Below are positions 53,639 through 63,661 of a stretch of DNA of 64,000 bases, piece after piece. The notes under the pieces are model-generated. The model did not search any database. It was not told the DNA's origin and saw only the letters and a list, made by a program, of their open reading frames with translations. The stretch covers positions 2,604,001 through 2,668,000 of the forward strand of contig NZ_CP034562.1 of the NCBI RefSeq assembly GCF_003970675.1, written 5' to 3'. The position numbers were made by a program, and so were the translations under genes. This DNA is from Flammeovirga pectinis. GTDB taxonomy: Bacteria > Bacteroidota > Bacteroidia > Cytophagales > Flammeovirgaceae. Every line of letters starts with the position of its first letter. The first letter of the stretch is position 1.

Positions 53639-53819
53639 TGACACCTCTACCTCCATTTCTATAAACTTCAAAAAATACAATAATTCTATTCGAAATTAAT
53701 AATAAATTAGATGATAGAAAAGAATTATACAAATTTGGAATACCTTTTAGAACTAAAATTAAATAATTCCTGTTAAACCATATAGGTCACTCTTTCACCC
53801 AAATTAACCTACTATATCT

Positions 53820-54719
53820 ATGTCAACGCCTAACAACTCATTACAAATGATTGCCTATTCTATACAGAATTTACTTTCTATTAAAGATGATAATCAAAAA
53901 ATACATTTCGATAGATTAAAATTACAAGTAGATATTGTTGCTAATGAACTTAGATTAGGTAGCATAAGACAATCTGAATTAGATATAATACATAATACAT
54001 TTACTGAAGAGTTTTTAAATGATTCATTAGTAGGACATATAATTCGTAAGCCCTACGGTTACAATGAAGACTTTAGAGTTACGGATGCTATTCATGATAA
54101 TTTCTTATCAGACGATTATCCTAATTGGGATAAACTTATACATTCCTCGTCTATTGCAAAGAGTATTAGAAGTAGAAAGGAATACTTTAAAAACTATTTG
54201 ACTCATAAGCTTAAAAAAATAAATATACCAAGAAAAATGTTAATGATAGCACCAGGTTCTGGAAGATCATTACTCGAATTATATAAAAGAGTCAATCCAA
54301 ACCTATCAACAGATTGTCTGGACTTAAACAAAAATTCAATTCATTATTACAAAGGACTTACAAAAGAATTTAGTGATAAGATAACCTATATAAACGAAAG
54401 TATTCATTCGTTTAATGTTTCTAAAAAATATGATATGATTTGGATTGAAGGTGTTTTTGAATACATGGATGATGTCACTTTTGTTAATACACTAAAACAA
54501 ATTCAAACCTACATTAATAATGATGGGGACATTGTTATAAGCAACATTAGTAAAAAAAACACCTCAAAAAATATAATGGAAATACTATTTAATTGGCAAT
54601 GCACTTACCGTAATAGGTTGGAATTAAACAACCTAGCTACAAAAGCCAATTTTATACCTACTCAAATTAATATCAGAAAAGACGCTACGAGGATAAACTC
54701 TTTTTTACACATTAAATAA
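53820..54719 (+). CDS. Class I SAM-dependent methyltransferase
   Basis: 299 residues. MLMIAPGSGRSLLEL is motif I, DCLDLNKNSIHYY motif II, and KYDMIWIEGVFEYMDD motif IV. The first 130 residues are an unassigned helical part. The glycine-rich motif (APGSG) fits a small-molecule or lipid methylase, but the substrate cannot be read. It is not RsmH. Lysine- and asparagine-rich, slightly more AT than neighbours. Confidence 0.75.
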   Translation: MSTPNNSLQMIAYSIQNLLSIKDDNQKIHFDRLKLQVDIVANELRLGSIRQSELDIIHNTFTEEFLNDSLVGHIIRKPYGYNEDFRVTDAIHDNFLSDDYPNWDKLIHSSSIAKSIRSRKEYFKNYLTHKLKKINIPRKMLMIAPGSGRSLLELYKRVNPNLSTDCLDLNKNSIHYYKGLTKEFSDKITYINESIHSFNVSKKYDMIWIEGVFEYMDDVTFVNTLKQIQTYINNDGDIVISNISKKNTSKNIMEILFNWQCTYRNRLELNNLATKANFIPTQINIRKDATRINSFLHIK

Positions 54720-54770
54720 TATATGTTAAATTTTTATGTTTGATATTAGAATTTTTAATGAGATAAAATG

Positions 54771-54778
54771 TATATTTG
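54771..54778 (+). promoter_or_regulatory. Candidate -7 box for the DUF481 gene
   Basis: TATATTTG matches TAnnTTTG 69 bases before the ATG; a TTTG further upstream is at 28 bases, longer than the consensus. Confidence 0.42.
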
Positions 54779-54846
54779 CGGCATAATTTACACAATTATA
54801 AAGTGTAAAAAATCCTTTTTTAACTCATTAAATTATCAAACAAAAA

Positions 54847-55884
54847 ATGAAGAAGCTGTCTATACTACTACTCTTCTTGTTACCTATGTACACTTTTGCA
54901 CAAGATATTGATTCTCTTGTGTTAATTAATGGTGACGTGATTGTAGGAGAAATCAAAAACATGGACAAAGGTGTGGTTGAAATTGAAACACCATACAGTG
55001 ATTCAAACTTTAAAATTGAATGGGACGGAATTGAAAAAATGTATTGTAATACAAACTTCATGATCACCCTTTCTGATGGCCGTAGATATAATGGACATAT
55101 TACATCTACAGACCCTAGTACTTTCCATTTAATTACCCCTACTGAAACTGTAGATGTTAACCCAGATGATATTGTTTATTTAAAATCAATCAACAATTCA
55201 TTTATTAGTAAGCTTTCAGCAAATGTAGATGTTGGATATAGCTATGCAAAAGCCAATAATTTATCACAATTAAATGCCTCTGCATATATTGGATATACTA
55301 CTCATAGATGGCAAGTTAGTGTTAACGCAACAAGTTTAAAATCTACACAAGATGACGTTGATCCTACTGAAAGAAATGAAGGTGGTGTAACTGGTAAATA
55401 TTTTTTACCACATGACTTTTATCTTACTGCAAACGTCAATTTCCTTTCAAATACAGAACAATCTATCGATCTACGTACAGTTGGTCTACTCGGTATTGGT
55501 AAGTATGTAATCCATACAAACTCTGCCTACTGGGGTTTCACTACTGGTGCATCATACCTGAACGAAACTTTTGACGCTGTTTACAATGAGGGTTCTGGAA
55601 ATTTTGAAACACAACCTGCAAGATCAGAAGCTGAATGGTTTTTAGGTACTGAAATTAACCTTTTTGATACTGGTGATCTCTCTTTCATGGCCAATGCTAA
55701 AGGATACCGTTCTTTAGGCGGTAGTGACCGTTGGAGAGCTGATGTTGGAGCAAACGTAAAATATGATCTCCCTCTAGACTTTTATGTTAAGATGGGATAC
55801 AATATGAACTACGATACTCAACCTGCAGAAGCTGGTAAAGAAATTGATTATCAATATACTTTCGGTTTTGGCTGGGAACTATAG
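54847..55884 (+). CDS. DUF481 family outer-membrane protein
   Basis: 345 residues with a signal peptide (ends YTFAQ). Residues 20-120 form a small strand-rich domain (VLINGDVIVGEIKNMDKG and a second similar block LSDGRRYNGHITSTDPSTF), then the DUF481 barrel (about 125-345) with KLSANVDVGYSYAKA and a C-terminal FGFGWEL. Function unknown; salt-related roles are reported for some members. Confidence 0.85.
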   Translation: MKKLSILLLFLLPMYTFAQDIDSLVLINGDVIVGEIKNMDKGVVEIETPYSDSNFKIEWDGIEKMYCNTNFMITLSDGRRYNGHITSTDPSTFHLITPTETVDVNPDDIVYLKSINNSFISKLSANVDVGYSYAKANNLSQLNASAYIGYTTHRWQVSVNATSLKSTQDDVDPTERNEGGVTGKYFLPHDFYLTANVNFLSNTEQSIDLRTVGLLGIGKYVIHTNSAYWGFTTGASYLNETFDAVYNEGSGNFETQPARSEAEWFLGTEINLFDTGDLSFMANAKGYRSLGGSDRWRADVGANVKYDLPLDFYVKMGYNMNYDTQPAEAGKEIDYQYTFGFGWEL

Positions 55885-55969
55885 AAAAAATCATAAAACC
55901 TGTGCTTAGTTATTACATAAAATCCGATTTGATGTATTAATTTGTGGATGACAACTCCAAACACAAAGA

Positions 55970-56899
55970 ATGACAAATCCGATTTTTAATAGCAAACTAA
56001 GTAATAGACGTAAAATATTAATAGGTTTAGTGATTACACTGTTAACACTAAACCTATTACAGCTTTATTTAAATTCTGATGATACAACACGACTTCAAGA
56101 ACGTGTGCAAAGTAAAAATGTAGAATTAGCTCTCACATATACAAAGCTCGATTCTATTTCTTCAGAATTAAATAAACAAATACAAATTCTAAAACTTCTT
56201 AATGAGGAAACCGAATCTTTACAAAAAGTAAAGGACAATCTCGAAAAAGAAAAAAGAGAACTCAGGTCTAATCAATTACTTGAAGAATATAGATATAACG
56301 AAATCCGTAAAAAGGTTTCTATGTATGAAGAATTACTGGCTCAAAAGGACAAGAAAATCACCTCTCTAAAACATGTAAACGATTCATTAATTTCTGAAAA
56401 TTATCATCTAAAAGAAGAGAAAACATCTTTAACTTCTAAGATTAATAATTTAAAAAGCCACCAAGGAGAACTTGAGAAAGAGTTACACAAGGCAAAACGT
56501 TTAATTGCGTTTGATATTTATACTCTAGGAGGTGATAAAAAAGGAAACCTTACAAGAGCGGATAAATTAAAAATGAAAAAGACTGATCAAATTATTGTTC
56601 AGTTTAAAGTCCCAAAAAATGATGTTGTAGAAGCCGGAAATAAACAAGTCTTTTTATGTCTTATTGATCCTGATGGTGCTACAATATATAACCCTAATAA
56701 TACCACTAGGTTTTTTAAACTTGAAGACAATGGAGAAAACATATTTTACACTTCAAACACTTGGTTTGAGTATAAAAATGATGAAAAAATTATCCAAGTA
56801 ACCTACGATAAAAAGAACCTAATGACAAAAGGAGATTATAGTGCTCAACTTTATTGTGATGGCTATTTTATAGGAAAAACAACTTTCAGTATTTATTAA
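55970..56899 (+). CDS. Single-pass membrane coiled-coil protein with beta-rich end
   Basis: 309 residues. A membrane helix (about 15-33) is followed by a long coiled coil (about 45-175) and a C-terminal domain of strands (FDIYTLGGDKKGNLT...DYSAQLYCDGYFIGKTTFSIY) that may be Ig-like. N-in topology would place it outside the cytoplasm. Unrecognised; it precedes the division cluster by 209 bases, so a link to the cell wall is only suggestive. Confidence 0.62.
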   Translation: MTNPIFNSKLSNRRKILIGLVITLLTLNLLQLYLNSDDTTRLQERVQSKNVELALTYTKLDSISSELNKQIQILKLLNEETESLQKVKDNLEKEKRELRSNQLLEEYRYNEIRKKVSMYEELLAQKDKKITSLKHVNDSLISENYHLKEEKTSLTSKINNLKSHQGELEKELHKAKRLIAFDIYTLGGDKKGNLTRADKLKMKKTDQIIVQFKVPKNDVVEAGNKQVFLCLIDPDGATIYNPNNTTRFFKLEDNGENIFYTSNTWFEYKNDEKIIQVTYDKKNLMTKGDYSAQLYCDGYFIGKTTFSIY

Positions 56900-57108
56900 T
56901 TAAACAAGATTTCTTTCATTCGCAATTGTATTATTTAGGTAGTATGATTAAGAATTTGATTGTTTTTATTTATAAAACTTCCCTATTTCCTCTTTTCTTT
57001 ATTTTTTTGGTCAAAAAGTTCTATTTTTTTGTAGAACTTAGATAACTTAAGACAGTTTTTTAGCAAATTCGCAAACTGCGATTTTTAAAGAGCCTATTTT
57101 CTGTATCA

Positions 57109-57501
57109 ATGAAAACAAATACGTATAAAACAATACAAGAAAATCCCATAGAGGAAAAAAAAATTTCTGAAAATAAATGGGTAAAACGACTTCCAAAATG
57201 GAAGTTTTTATCCAATGATTTTGAGGATGACAATAGCCAATATGTCCAAAAGGTTATTTTCATTACCCTTGTTGGTATTCTGTATATTTCTAATAGTTTT
57301 CAAGCAGAGAAATCTGAAATTAGAATCAACAAACTAGAAAAGTCTGTAGAAAAACTACGTGTAGAATACAGTACTTTAAAGTATGATTTTATTAATGAAA
57401 GTAAGCGTTCACAAATAGAAGAACGTGTTGCCCCCTTAGGACTTGTTCCCCCAGAAACTGCTCCTATTGTAATTACTGTTCCAAATTTAGAAGATAATTA
57501 A
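57109..57501 (+). CDS. ftsL: FtsL-like division protein
   Basis: 130 residues: a cytoplasmic N-terminus, one membrane helix (about 46-66), then a coiled coil (RINKLEKSVEKLRVEYSTLKYDFINES) and a short proline-rich tail. This is the FtsL layout; the position 15 bases before ftsI supports it. It would join FtsQ/FtsB-type proteins to recruit FtsW/FtsI. Sequence identity in this family is low, so position carries much of the call. Confidence 0.75.
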   Translation: MKTNTYKTIQENPIEEKKISENKWVKRLPKWKFLSNDFEDDNSQYVQKVIFITLVGILYISNSFQAEKSEIRINKLEKSVEKLRVEYSTLKYDFINESKRSQIEERVAPLGLVPPETAPIVITVPNLEDN

Positions 57502-57516
57502 ACTACAAATAAATCT

Positions 57517-59616
57517 ATGGGAATTAGAAATTCCATATTACTCCGTGTTCGCTTTGCATTTTTACTTATTGTTGTTATTGCAACAGCAATAATTGTAAGA
57601 ATATCAGATTTACAATTTGTAGAGAGAGATAAGTGGGAAAAGGCAGGAAATGCCAATAGAGTAAAAATAAGAAGAGTTGATGCAACAAGAGGTAATATAT
57701 TAGCAGATGATGGAAGTTTACTTGCTACCTCTATTCCTTTCTATAAATTAGCTTTTGACCCTTGCGTTTCATCAGACAGTATTTTTAATAGCGGAGTTGA
57801 TTCTCTTAGCCAATTATTATCAAGATATTTTAAAGAAAAATCTGCAAGTCAATACGATAGTTTACTTAGAACAGCTCGAAAGAAAAAAAGAAGGTATCTT
57901 ATACTTAGTCACAAGTTGGTTAAGCATCAAGATAAAAAACATATTGACAATTGGCCGATCTTTAGAGAAGGTCGACATAATGGAGGTTTAATCTTTTCAA
58001 AATATGAAAAAAGATTTAAACCTTTTGATGATTTAGCCCGAAGAACAATTGGATTTATTAGTAAAGACGAAGAAGCCCAATACACGGGTAGAGGGTTAGA
58101 ATTTAGTTTTAATAATGATTTAGCTGGTGTTGACGGAGAAGCACTCTTCCAAAGAGTATCTGGCAACCAATGGAAACCTTTAGATGATGGTGCTCAAGTT
58201 AGGGCAGAAAATGGTCTTGATATTCAGACTACCATCAATATGGATTTTGAAGAACACGCACATAATGTTTTAGAAAAGGCTTTAATTAAACATGAAGCAA
58301 ATTTTGGAACTGTTCTTTTAATGGAAGTAAAAACAGGTCAGATTAAAGCCATTGTTAACTTAGGTAGAACTTCTGAAGGAAAATACATAGAAGATTTTAA
58401 TTATGCTATCCAAGGAGTAATGGAACCTGGCTCAACGTTTAAAAGTGCATCTATGCTTGCTTTATTAGAAGAGTTTGATTTAAACGTTAAAGATTCTGTA
58501 AATGCAGGTGACGGTAAATATATGTTCTATGATGAATGTATTATGACTGACTCTCATTATAATGGTTTCGGTATGTTATCCGTAGATGAAGTAATTGAAA
58601 AATCATCAAACATTGGTATTTCAAAATTGATATTTAAAAACTTTAGAAGTAACCCTGAAAGATTCTTTAAATATCTAGATCGTTTTAATTTAACTTCCAC
58701 TATTGGTTTCCAAATGGAAGGAGAAGGAAAACCATACATTAGTAGACCGGGTGACCCGAACTGGTCGGGATGTTCTTTACCATGGATTTCTATTGGATAC
58801 GAAGTAGAAACATCTCCACTACAAATGCTGACCTTCTATAACGCTATAGCCAATAATGGTAAAATGGTTGCCCCTAGAATTGTTAAGAAAATTCTTAGAG
58901 GAAATGAAGTTATTAGTGAAGCAGGAGTTAAAACCATTCGAAAAAGTATTAGTTCTGAACGTTCTTTAAAAGCACTACAAGGTATGCTTAGAAAAGTTGT
59001 TCAAACAGGTACCGCTAAAAAAATTAATAATAATGAGTTTGCTATTTCTGGTAAAACAGGAACTACTCAAAAATTAAAAAACGGTAAATACACAAAAAAT
59101 TACTATACCTCTTTTGTTGGTTACTTTCCTTCTGAAGCCCCTACCTATTCTATGATAGTAGCAATCGATGAGCCAAAAGGTGCCAACCAATATGGTGGAG
59201 ACGTTTGTGCTCCCGTATTTTTAGATATTGCAGAAGTTGTTTATTCTAGAACAACAGAACGTGATATTCATTATATCAATAATGAAAATGAATCTGCTTT
59301 CCCATACATCAAAGCGGGTAATTATAATGATTTACTTTTACTTTCTGACGCTTTTGATATTCAACAAGTATCAGAAAATACTACCCAATGGGTAAGAACA
59401 AGAGTTAAGGGAGATACTATTGCTTGGGTAAATGCTTCTGTTAAAAAAGGCCTTATGCCAGATGTTAGAGGTATGACACTAAGAGATGCAATGTATTTAA
59501 TAGAAAATGAAGGTGCTACTGTACATCCTTTAGGGAATGGTAGAGTTGTTACACAATCAATTTCTCCAGGAAGCCGTGTGAATAGTAGAACAAATGTCTA
59601 TTTAAAACTGAAATAA
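57517..59616 (+). CDS. ftsI: Penicillin-binding protein FtsI (class B, with PASTA domain)
   Basis: 699 residues. Membrane helix (about 12-28), dimerisation domain (40-200), transpeptidase domain with STFK (Ser 306, Lys 309), SSN (363-365) and KTG (513-515), then a single C-terminal PASTA domain (about 650-699, MPDVRGMTLRDAM). The three active-site motifs are intact. It cross-links septal peptidoglycan. Longer than E. coli FtsI (588) owing to the PASTA end. Confidence 0.96.
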   Translation: MGIRNSILLRVRFAFLLIVVIATAIIVRISDLQFVERDKWEKAGNANRVKIRRVDATRGNILADDGSLLATSIPFYKLAFDPCVSSDSIFNSGVDSLSQLLSRYFKEKSASQYDSLLRTARKKKRRYLILSHKLVKHQDKKHIDNWPIFREGRHNGGLIFSKYEKRFKPFDDLARRTIGFISKDEEAQYTGRGLEFSFNNDLAGVDGEALFQRVSGNQWKPLDDGAQVRAENGLDIQTTINMDFEEHAHNVLEKALIKHEANFGTVLLMEVKTGQIKAIVNLGRTSEGKYIEDFNYAIQGVMEPGSTFKSASMLALLEEFDLNVKDSVNAGDGKYMFYDECIMTDSHYNGFGMLSVDEVIEKSSNIGISKLIFKNFRSNPERFFKYLDRFNLTSTIGFQMEGEGKPYISRPGDPNWSGCSLPWISIGYEVETSPLQMLTFYNAIANNGKMVAPRIVKKILRGNEVISEAGVKTIRKSISSERSLKALQGMLRKVVQTGTAKKINNNEFAISGKTGTTQKLKNGKYTKNYYTSFVGYFPSEAPTYSMIVAIDEPKGANQYGGDVCAPVFLDIAEVVYSRTTERDIHYINNENESAFPYIKAGNYNDLLLLSDAFDIQQVSENTTQWVRTRVKGDTIAWVNASVKKGLMPDVRGMTLRDAMYLIENEGATVHPLGNGRVVTQSISPGSRVNSRTNVYLKLK

Positions 59617-59629
59617 AGACATTAATAAC

Positions 59630-61090
59630 GTGAAAGGACAAAAAGAAATAGCTCAGTTATTAAAAGGTTTGGAATATGAATTGATACAAGGAGATTTATC
59701 TCAAAAAGTATCAGATGTCCAACTAGATTCAAGAAAATTAACTGAGGATAGCTTATTTATTGCTATCAAAGGTACTGCATTAGATGCTCACAAATTTATA
59801 CCTAAAGCCATTGAGTTAGGAGCTAAATCTATTATTTTAGAAGATACTCCAAGTCAATTTGTAGAAGGTATTACATATATCAAGATAAATACTACATCTC
59901 AGGCCGCTGGTATAATTGCGGCCAACTTTTATGACAACCCATCAGAAAAAGTTAAAGTTGTAGCTGTTACAGGAACAAATGGTAAGACAACTGTTGTTAC
60001 TCTCCTTCAAAATCTCTTTATAAAACTAGGTTATAATACAGGAGCTTTAACTACAATTGAGAATAAAATCAATGATGAAATTATTCCAACAAAACTTACT
60101 ACTCCAGACCCTGTAACATTACAATTCCTTTTATCTGAAATGGTAAAAAAGAATTGTTCTTATTGCTTTATGGAAGCAAGTTCGCACGCAATTGTGCAAG
60201 GACGACTACAAGGAATTAATTTAGAAGGTGCATTATTTTCAAACATCAGTCATGATCATCTCGATTATCATGGTACAATGAAAGAATATATTAATGCCAA
60301 GAAACGTCTTTTTGATACTCTCCCTAAAAAAGCTTTTGCTTTAGTGAATATTGATGACAAAAGAGGAAATGTTATGCTTCAAAATTGCAGAGCAAAACAT
60401 TATTCTTTTGGGTTACATAGTATGGCTAATTTCAAAGGTAAACTTATTGATAATACTTTTGAGGGAATTCAAATGGATATCAATGGACATGATGCATGGT
60501 TCCAATTAATTGGTTCTTTTAATGCTTACAATGTAATTTCTGCTTATGCCACTGCTATTTGCTTAGGTGAAGATGAGTTTACAACATTACAGGCTTTATC
60601 AGAATTAAAACCTGCAAAAGGACGTTTTGAACAAATTGTTTCTAAAAATAATATTCGTGGTATTATAGATTATGCTCACACTCCTGATGCTCTTGAAAAT
60701 GTTTTAGAAACAATAAGAGATATTAGAGAAGAAGGAGAGAGAATAATTACTGTAATTGGTTGCGGTGGAGATAGAGATACTTCTAAACGACCTATTATGG
60801 CAAAAACTGCTGCAATGCTAAGTGAAGAAGTGATCTTAACTTCTGACAACCCAAGAACGGAAAAACCTGAGGACATTTTAGATGAAATGGAAGATGGTAT
60901 ATCACCCACACAAGCTAGAAGAACACAACTTATTTTAGATAGAAAAGAAGCTATTCTGAAAGCTGTTGAAATTGCAGAACCTCGTGATATTATTCTATTA
61001 GCTGGAAAAGGACACGAGACTTATCAAGAAATAAATGGTGTAAGGCATCATTTTGATGATAAAGAAGAACTTTTCAAGGCTTTTAATTAA
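59630..61090 (+). CDS. murE: UDP-N-acetylmuramyl-tripeptide synthetase MurE
   Basis: 486 residues. P-loop GTNGKTT near residue 114; the third-residue motif DNPRTE (about 404) is the meso-diaminopimelate type rather than the lysine type. GCGGDRDTSKRPIMA is typical of MurE. The start is GTG at 59630; no ATG in frame gives a better N-terminus. Starts 13 bases after ftsI. Confidence 0.96.
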   Translation: MKGQKEIAQLLKGLEYELIQGDLSQKVSDVQLDSRKLTEDSLFIAIKGTALDAHKFIPKAIELGAKSIILEDTPSQFVEGITYIKINTTSQAAGIIAANFYDNPSEKVKVVAVTGTNGKTTVVTLLQNLFIKLGYNTGALTTIENKINDEIIPTKLTTPDPVTLQFLLSEMVKKNCSYCFMEASSHAIVQGRLQGINLEGALFSNISHDHLDYHGTMKEYINAKKRLFDTLPKKAFALVNIDDKRGNVMLQNCRAKHYSFGLHSMANFKGKLIDNTFEGIQMDINGHDAWFQLIGSFNAYNVISAYATAICLGEDEFTTLQALSELKPAKGRFEQIVSKNNIRGIIDYAHTPDALENVLETIRDIREEGERIITVIGCGGDRDTSKRPIMAKTAAMLSEEVILTSDNPRTEKPEDILDEMEDGISPTQARRTQLILDRKEAILKAVEIAEPRDIILLAGKGHETYQEINGVRHHFDDKEELFKAFN

Positions 61091-61118
61091 AGAGAACAAA
61101 TAAGAATTTACTATATAT

Positions 61119-62330
61119 ATGTTATATCATTTATTTTCATATCTACATAAACATTATGACGTTGTAGGCACAGGAGTATTTCAATATATTACTGTTAGAG
61201 CAATGCTTGCAACAATTTTTTCTATGGTCTACATTGCTGTATTTGGCCAACCAATCATTCGCCAACTACAAAAGATGCAGATGGGCGAAATTGTTAGAAA
61301 TTTAGGCTTAGCGGGTCAGATGGAAAAGCAAGGAACGCCTACAATGGGTGGTCTGATTATTATTGGAGCAATATTATTTCCAGTTTTATTATTTGCTGAT
61401 CTTACAAATGTATATATCCATCTCTTAATTACTACTTTACTTTGGACTGGGGCTATTGGCTTCTTGGATGATTACTTAAAACGTATCAAAAAGAACAAAG
61501 ATGGTTTAAGTGGTAAATTTAAAATTATTGGTCAGATTGGTTTAGGCCTAATCGTTGGACTCACATTACTATCTAATGACGATGTTAAAGTGAGACAATT
61601 TGAAGAAAGTGCTAAATCTAAAAAAGTAACTGAACTTGTAGAAGGAGTTGATTATAAAGATCAAAAATCTTTAGAAACAACCGTTCCTTTTTTAAAGCAT
61701 AATAAATTTGATTATTCTCAAGTATTACCAAATAAGACTGTTTCACATGTTCTTTATGTATTACTTGTTATTTTTATTATAACTGCAGTTTCTAATGGTG
61801 TAAATATTACTGATGGTTTAGATGGTTTAGCAGCTGGTACAGCAGGTATTGTTGCCACAGCTCTCGCTATCTTCGCCTACCTATCAGGTAACATTATTTT
61901 CTCTAGTTATTTAGATATAATGTACATTCCTAATTCTGGTGAAGTTGCTATTTTCTCTACAGCCTTAATTGGTGCTTGTATTGGCTTTTTATGGTTTAAC
62001 GCTTATCCTGCTCAGGTTTTCATGGGTGATACGGGTAGTTTAGCACTTGGTGGGGTTATAGGAACTTTAGCAATTGTATTAAGAAAAGAATTGATGATTC
62101 CATTAATGTGTGGAGTCTTTTTAGTAGAAAATTTATCTGTTATAATACAGGTTTTCTATTTTAAATATACCAAGAAAAAATACGGTGAAGGAAAAAGAGT
62201 ATTCCTTATGGCTCCTTTACACCACCATTACCAAAAGAAAGAAATTCCTGAACCAAAGATTGTAACTAGGTTCTGGATTATTAATATCCTTTTAGTTATT
62301 GCTACAATCCTTACGCTTAAAATTCGCTAA
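61119..62330 (+). CDS. mraY: Phospho-N-acetylmuramoyl-pentapeptide transferase MraY
   Basis: 403 residues with about ten membrane helices. [30 protein letters not shown] and [12 protein letters not shown] are the Mg2+ and substrate motifs, with HHHYQKKE near the end. An insertion of about 50 residues after about 170 ([15 protein letters not shown]...) explains the extra length and is usual for Bacteroidota. It makes lipid I. Confidence 0.96.
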   Translation: MLYHLFSYLHKHYDVVGTGVFQYITVRAMLATIFSMVYIAVFGQPIIRQLQKMQMGEIVRNLGLAGQMEKQGTPTMGGLIIIGAILFPVLLFADLTNVYIHLLITTLLWTGAIGFLDDYLKRIKKNKDGLSGKFKIIGQIGLGLIVGLTLLSNDDVKVRQFEESAKSKKVTELVEGVDYKDQKSLETTVPFLKHNKFDYSQVLPNKTVSHVLYVLLVIFIITAVSNGVNITDGLDGLAAGTAGIVATALAIFAYLSGNIIFSSYLDIMYIPNSGEVAIFSTALIGACIGFLWFNAYPAQVFMGDTGSLALGGVIGTLAIVLRKELMIPLMCGVFLVENLSVIIQVFYFKYTKKKYGEGKRVFLMAPLHHHYQKKEIPEPKIVTRFWIINILLVIATILTLKIR

Positions 62331-62332
62331 CC

Positions 62333-63637
62333 ATGACAGAAAAAGTATTGGTTTTAGGAGCTGGTGAAAGTGGTGTTGGTGCTGCTCTATTGGCTCAAGC
62401 AAAAGGTTTTGAAGTTTTTGTTTCTGATTTTGGTAAAATTAGCGAGGAACATAAAAATGAACTTGTTGTAGCTGCTATTCCTTTTGAAGAAGGAACTCAT
62501 GTAAATGCACCAAGAAAAGTATCAATAGTAGTCAAATCTCCGGGAATACCAGATTCTGCTCCAATAGTTCAAGAATTAAGAAGTAATGGTGCTAAAATTT
62601 ATTCTGAAATTGAGTTTGCATTCGGTTATACTAATGCAAAAATTATTGCTATTACGGGTACAAACGGAAAAACTACAACAACTAAATTAATTCATCATCT
62701 GCTTACTAAAGCAGGAATTAATGCAGGTTTAGCAGGCAATATTGGTATTAGTTTCGCTAAAGAAGTTTTAAATAAAAAGCACGATTGGTATGTTCTAGAA
62801 ATCAGTAGTTTTCAACTTGATGATATTGAACATTTCAAGCCTAATATTGCATTGATATTAAATATCACTCCAGATCATTTAGATAGATATGGGTATGATA
62901 TTCAAAAATATGCAGATTCAAAATTCCGTATTATTGAAAATATGGACAGTGAGGGCACATTTATTTATGGTAAAGATGATACTCTTACAAATCAGCAAGT
63001 AAATAAGAAGTCAATTATTCCACATTCAATTAGCTTCACTTTAGATTTTTTAAAGGGTGCAACTTTAGAAATCCCATTTGGAGACCAAGTTTATACATTT
63101 GATAACCTTCCATTAAAAGGTCCTCATAATGCTTGGAATATGGAAGCGGCAATTCTTACGGCTTTAACAGTTGGTTTATCGCCGAAGCAAATACAAGAAG
63201 AACTTCCTTCATTTATTGGCGAGCCACATCGTTTACAGGAAGTTGCTCTTAAAAATGATATTACTTTTATTAATGACTCGAAAGCGACAAATGTAGAAGC
63301 TGCATTATTTGCACTTCAGAGTTTTGATAAACCTATTATTTGGATTGCAGGTGGTACTGATAAAGGAAATGATTATTCTCCTTTAATCCAAACTGTTAAG
63401 AAGCATGTAAAAGGGCTTGTATGCCTTGGTGTTGACAATGAAAAACTGATCAATACTTTTAGTGAAATTATTCCTACTAAGGAAACTCAAGATACTGGAA
63501 AAGCTATTGAATTAGCTTTAGAACTTTCTGATAAAAATGATATAATACTTTTAGCACCTGCATGTGCTAGTTTTGATCTATTTAAAAATTATATGGATCG
63601 AGGTGATATTTTTATGCAAGAAGTCCATAAATTATAA
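62333..63637 (+). CDS. murD: UDP-N-acetylmuramoylalanine--D-glutamate ligase MurD
   Basis: 434 residues. ATP-binding GTNGKTTTTK near residue 110, SSFQLDDIEHFKPNIALILNITPDHLDRY in the middle, and NDSKATNVEA in the C-terminal domain. It starts two bases after mraY and ends 24 before ftsW. A full-length enzyme. Confidence 0.96.
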   Translation: MTEKVLVLGAGESGVGAALLAQAKGFEVFVSDFGKISEEHKNELVVAAIPFEEGTHVNAPRKVSIVVKSPGIPDSAPIVQELRSNGAKIYSEIEFAFGYTNAKIIAITGTNGKTTTTKLIHHLLTKAGINAGLAGNIGISFAKEVLNKKHDWYVLEISSFQLDDIEHFKPNIALILNITPDHLDRYGYDIQKYADSKFRIIENMDSEGTFIYGKDDTLTNQQVNKKSIIPHSISFTLDFLKGATLEIPFGDQVYTFDNLPLKGPHNAWNMEAAILTALTVGLSPKQIQEELPSFIGEPHRLQEVALKNDITFINDSKATNVEAALFALQSFDKPIIWIAGGTDKGNDYSPLIQTVKKHVKGLVCLGVDNEKLINTFSEIIPTKETQDTGKAIELALELSDKNDIILLAPACASFDLFKNYMDRGDIFMQEVHKL

Positions 63638-63661
63638 CGCGGAACCCATTTGAATTTTATT

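Noticed and set aside
53820-54719. The methyltransferase as RsmH of the division cluster
   Set aside because: It lacks the RsmH N-terminal signature and its motif I is APGSG; it is also two genes and over 2 kb from ftsL.
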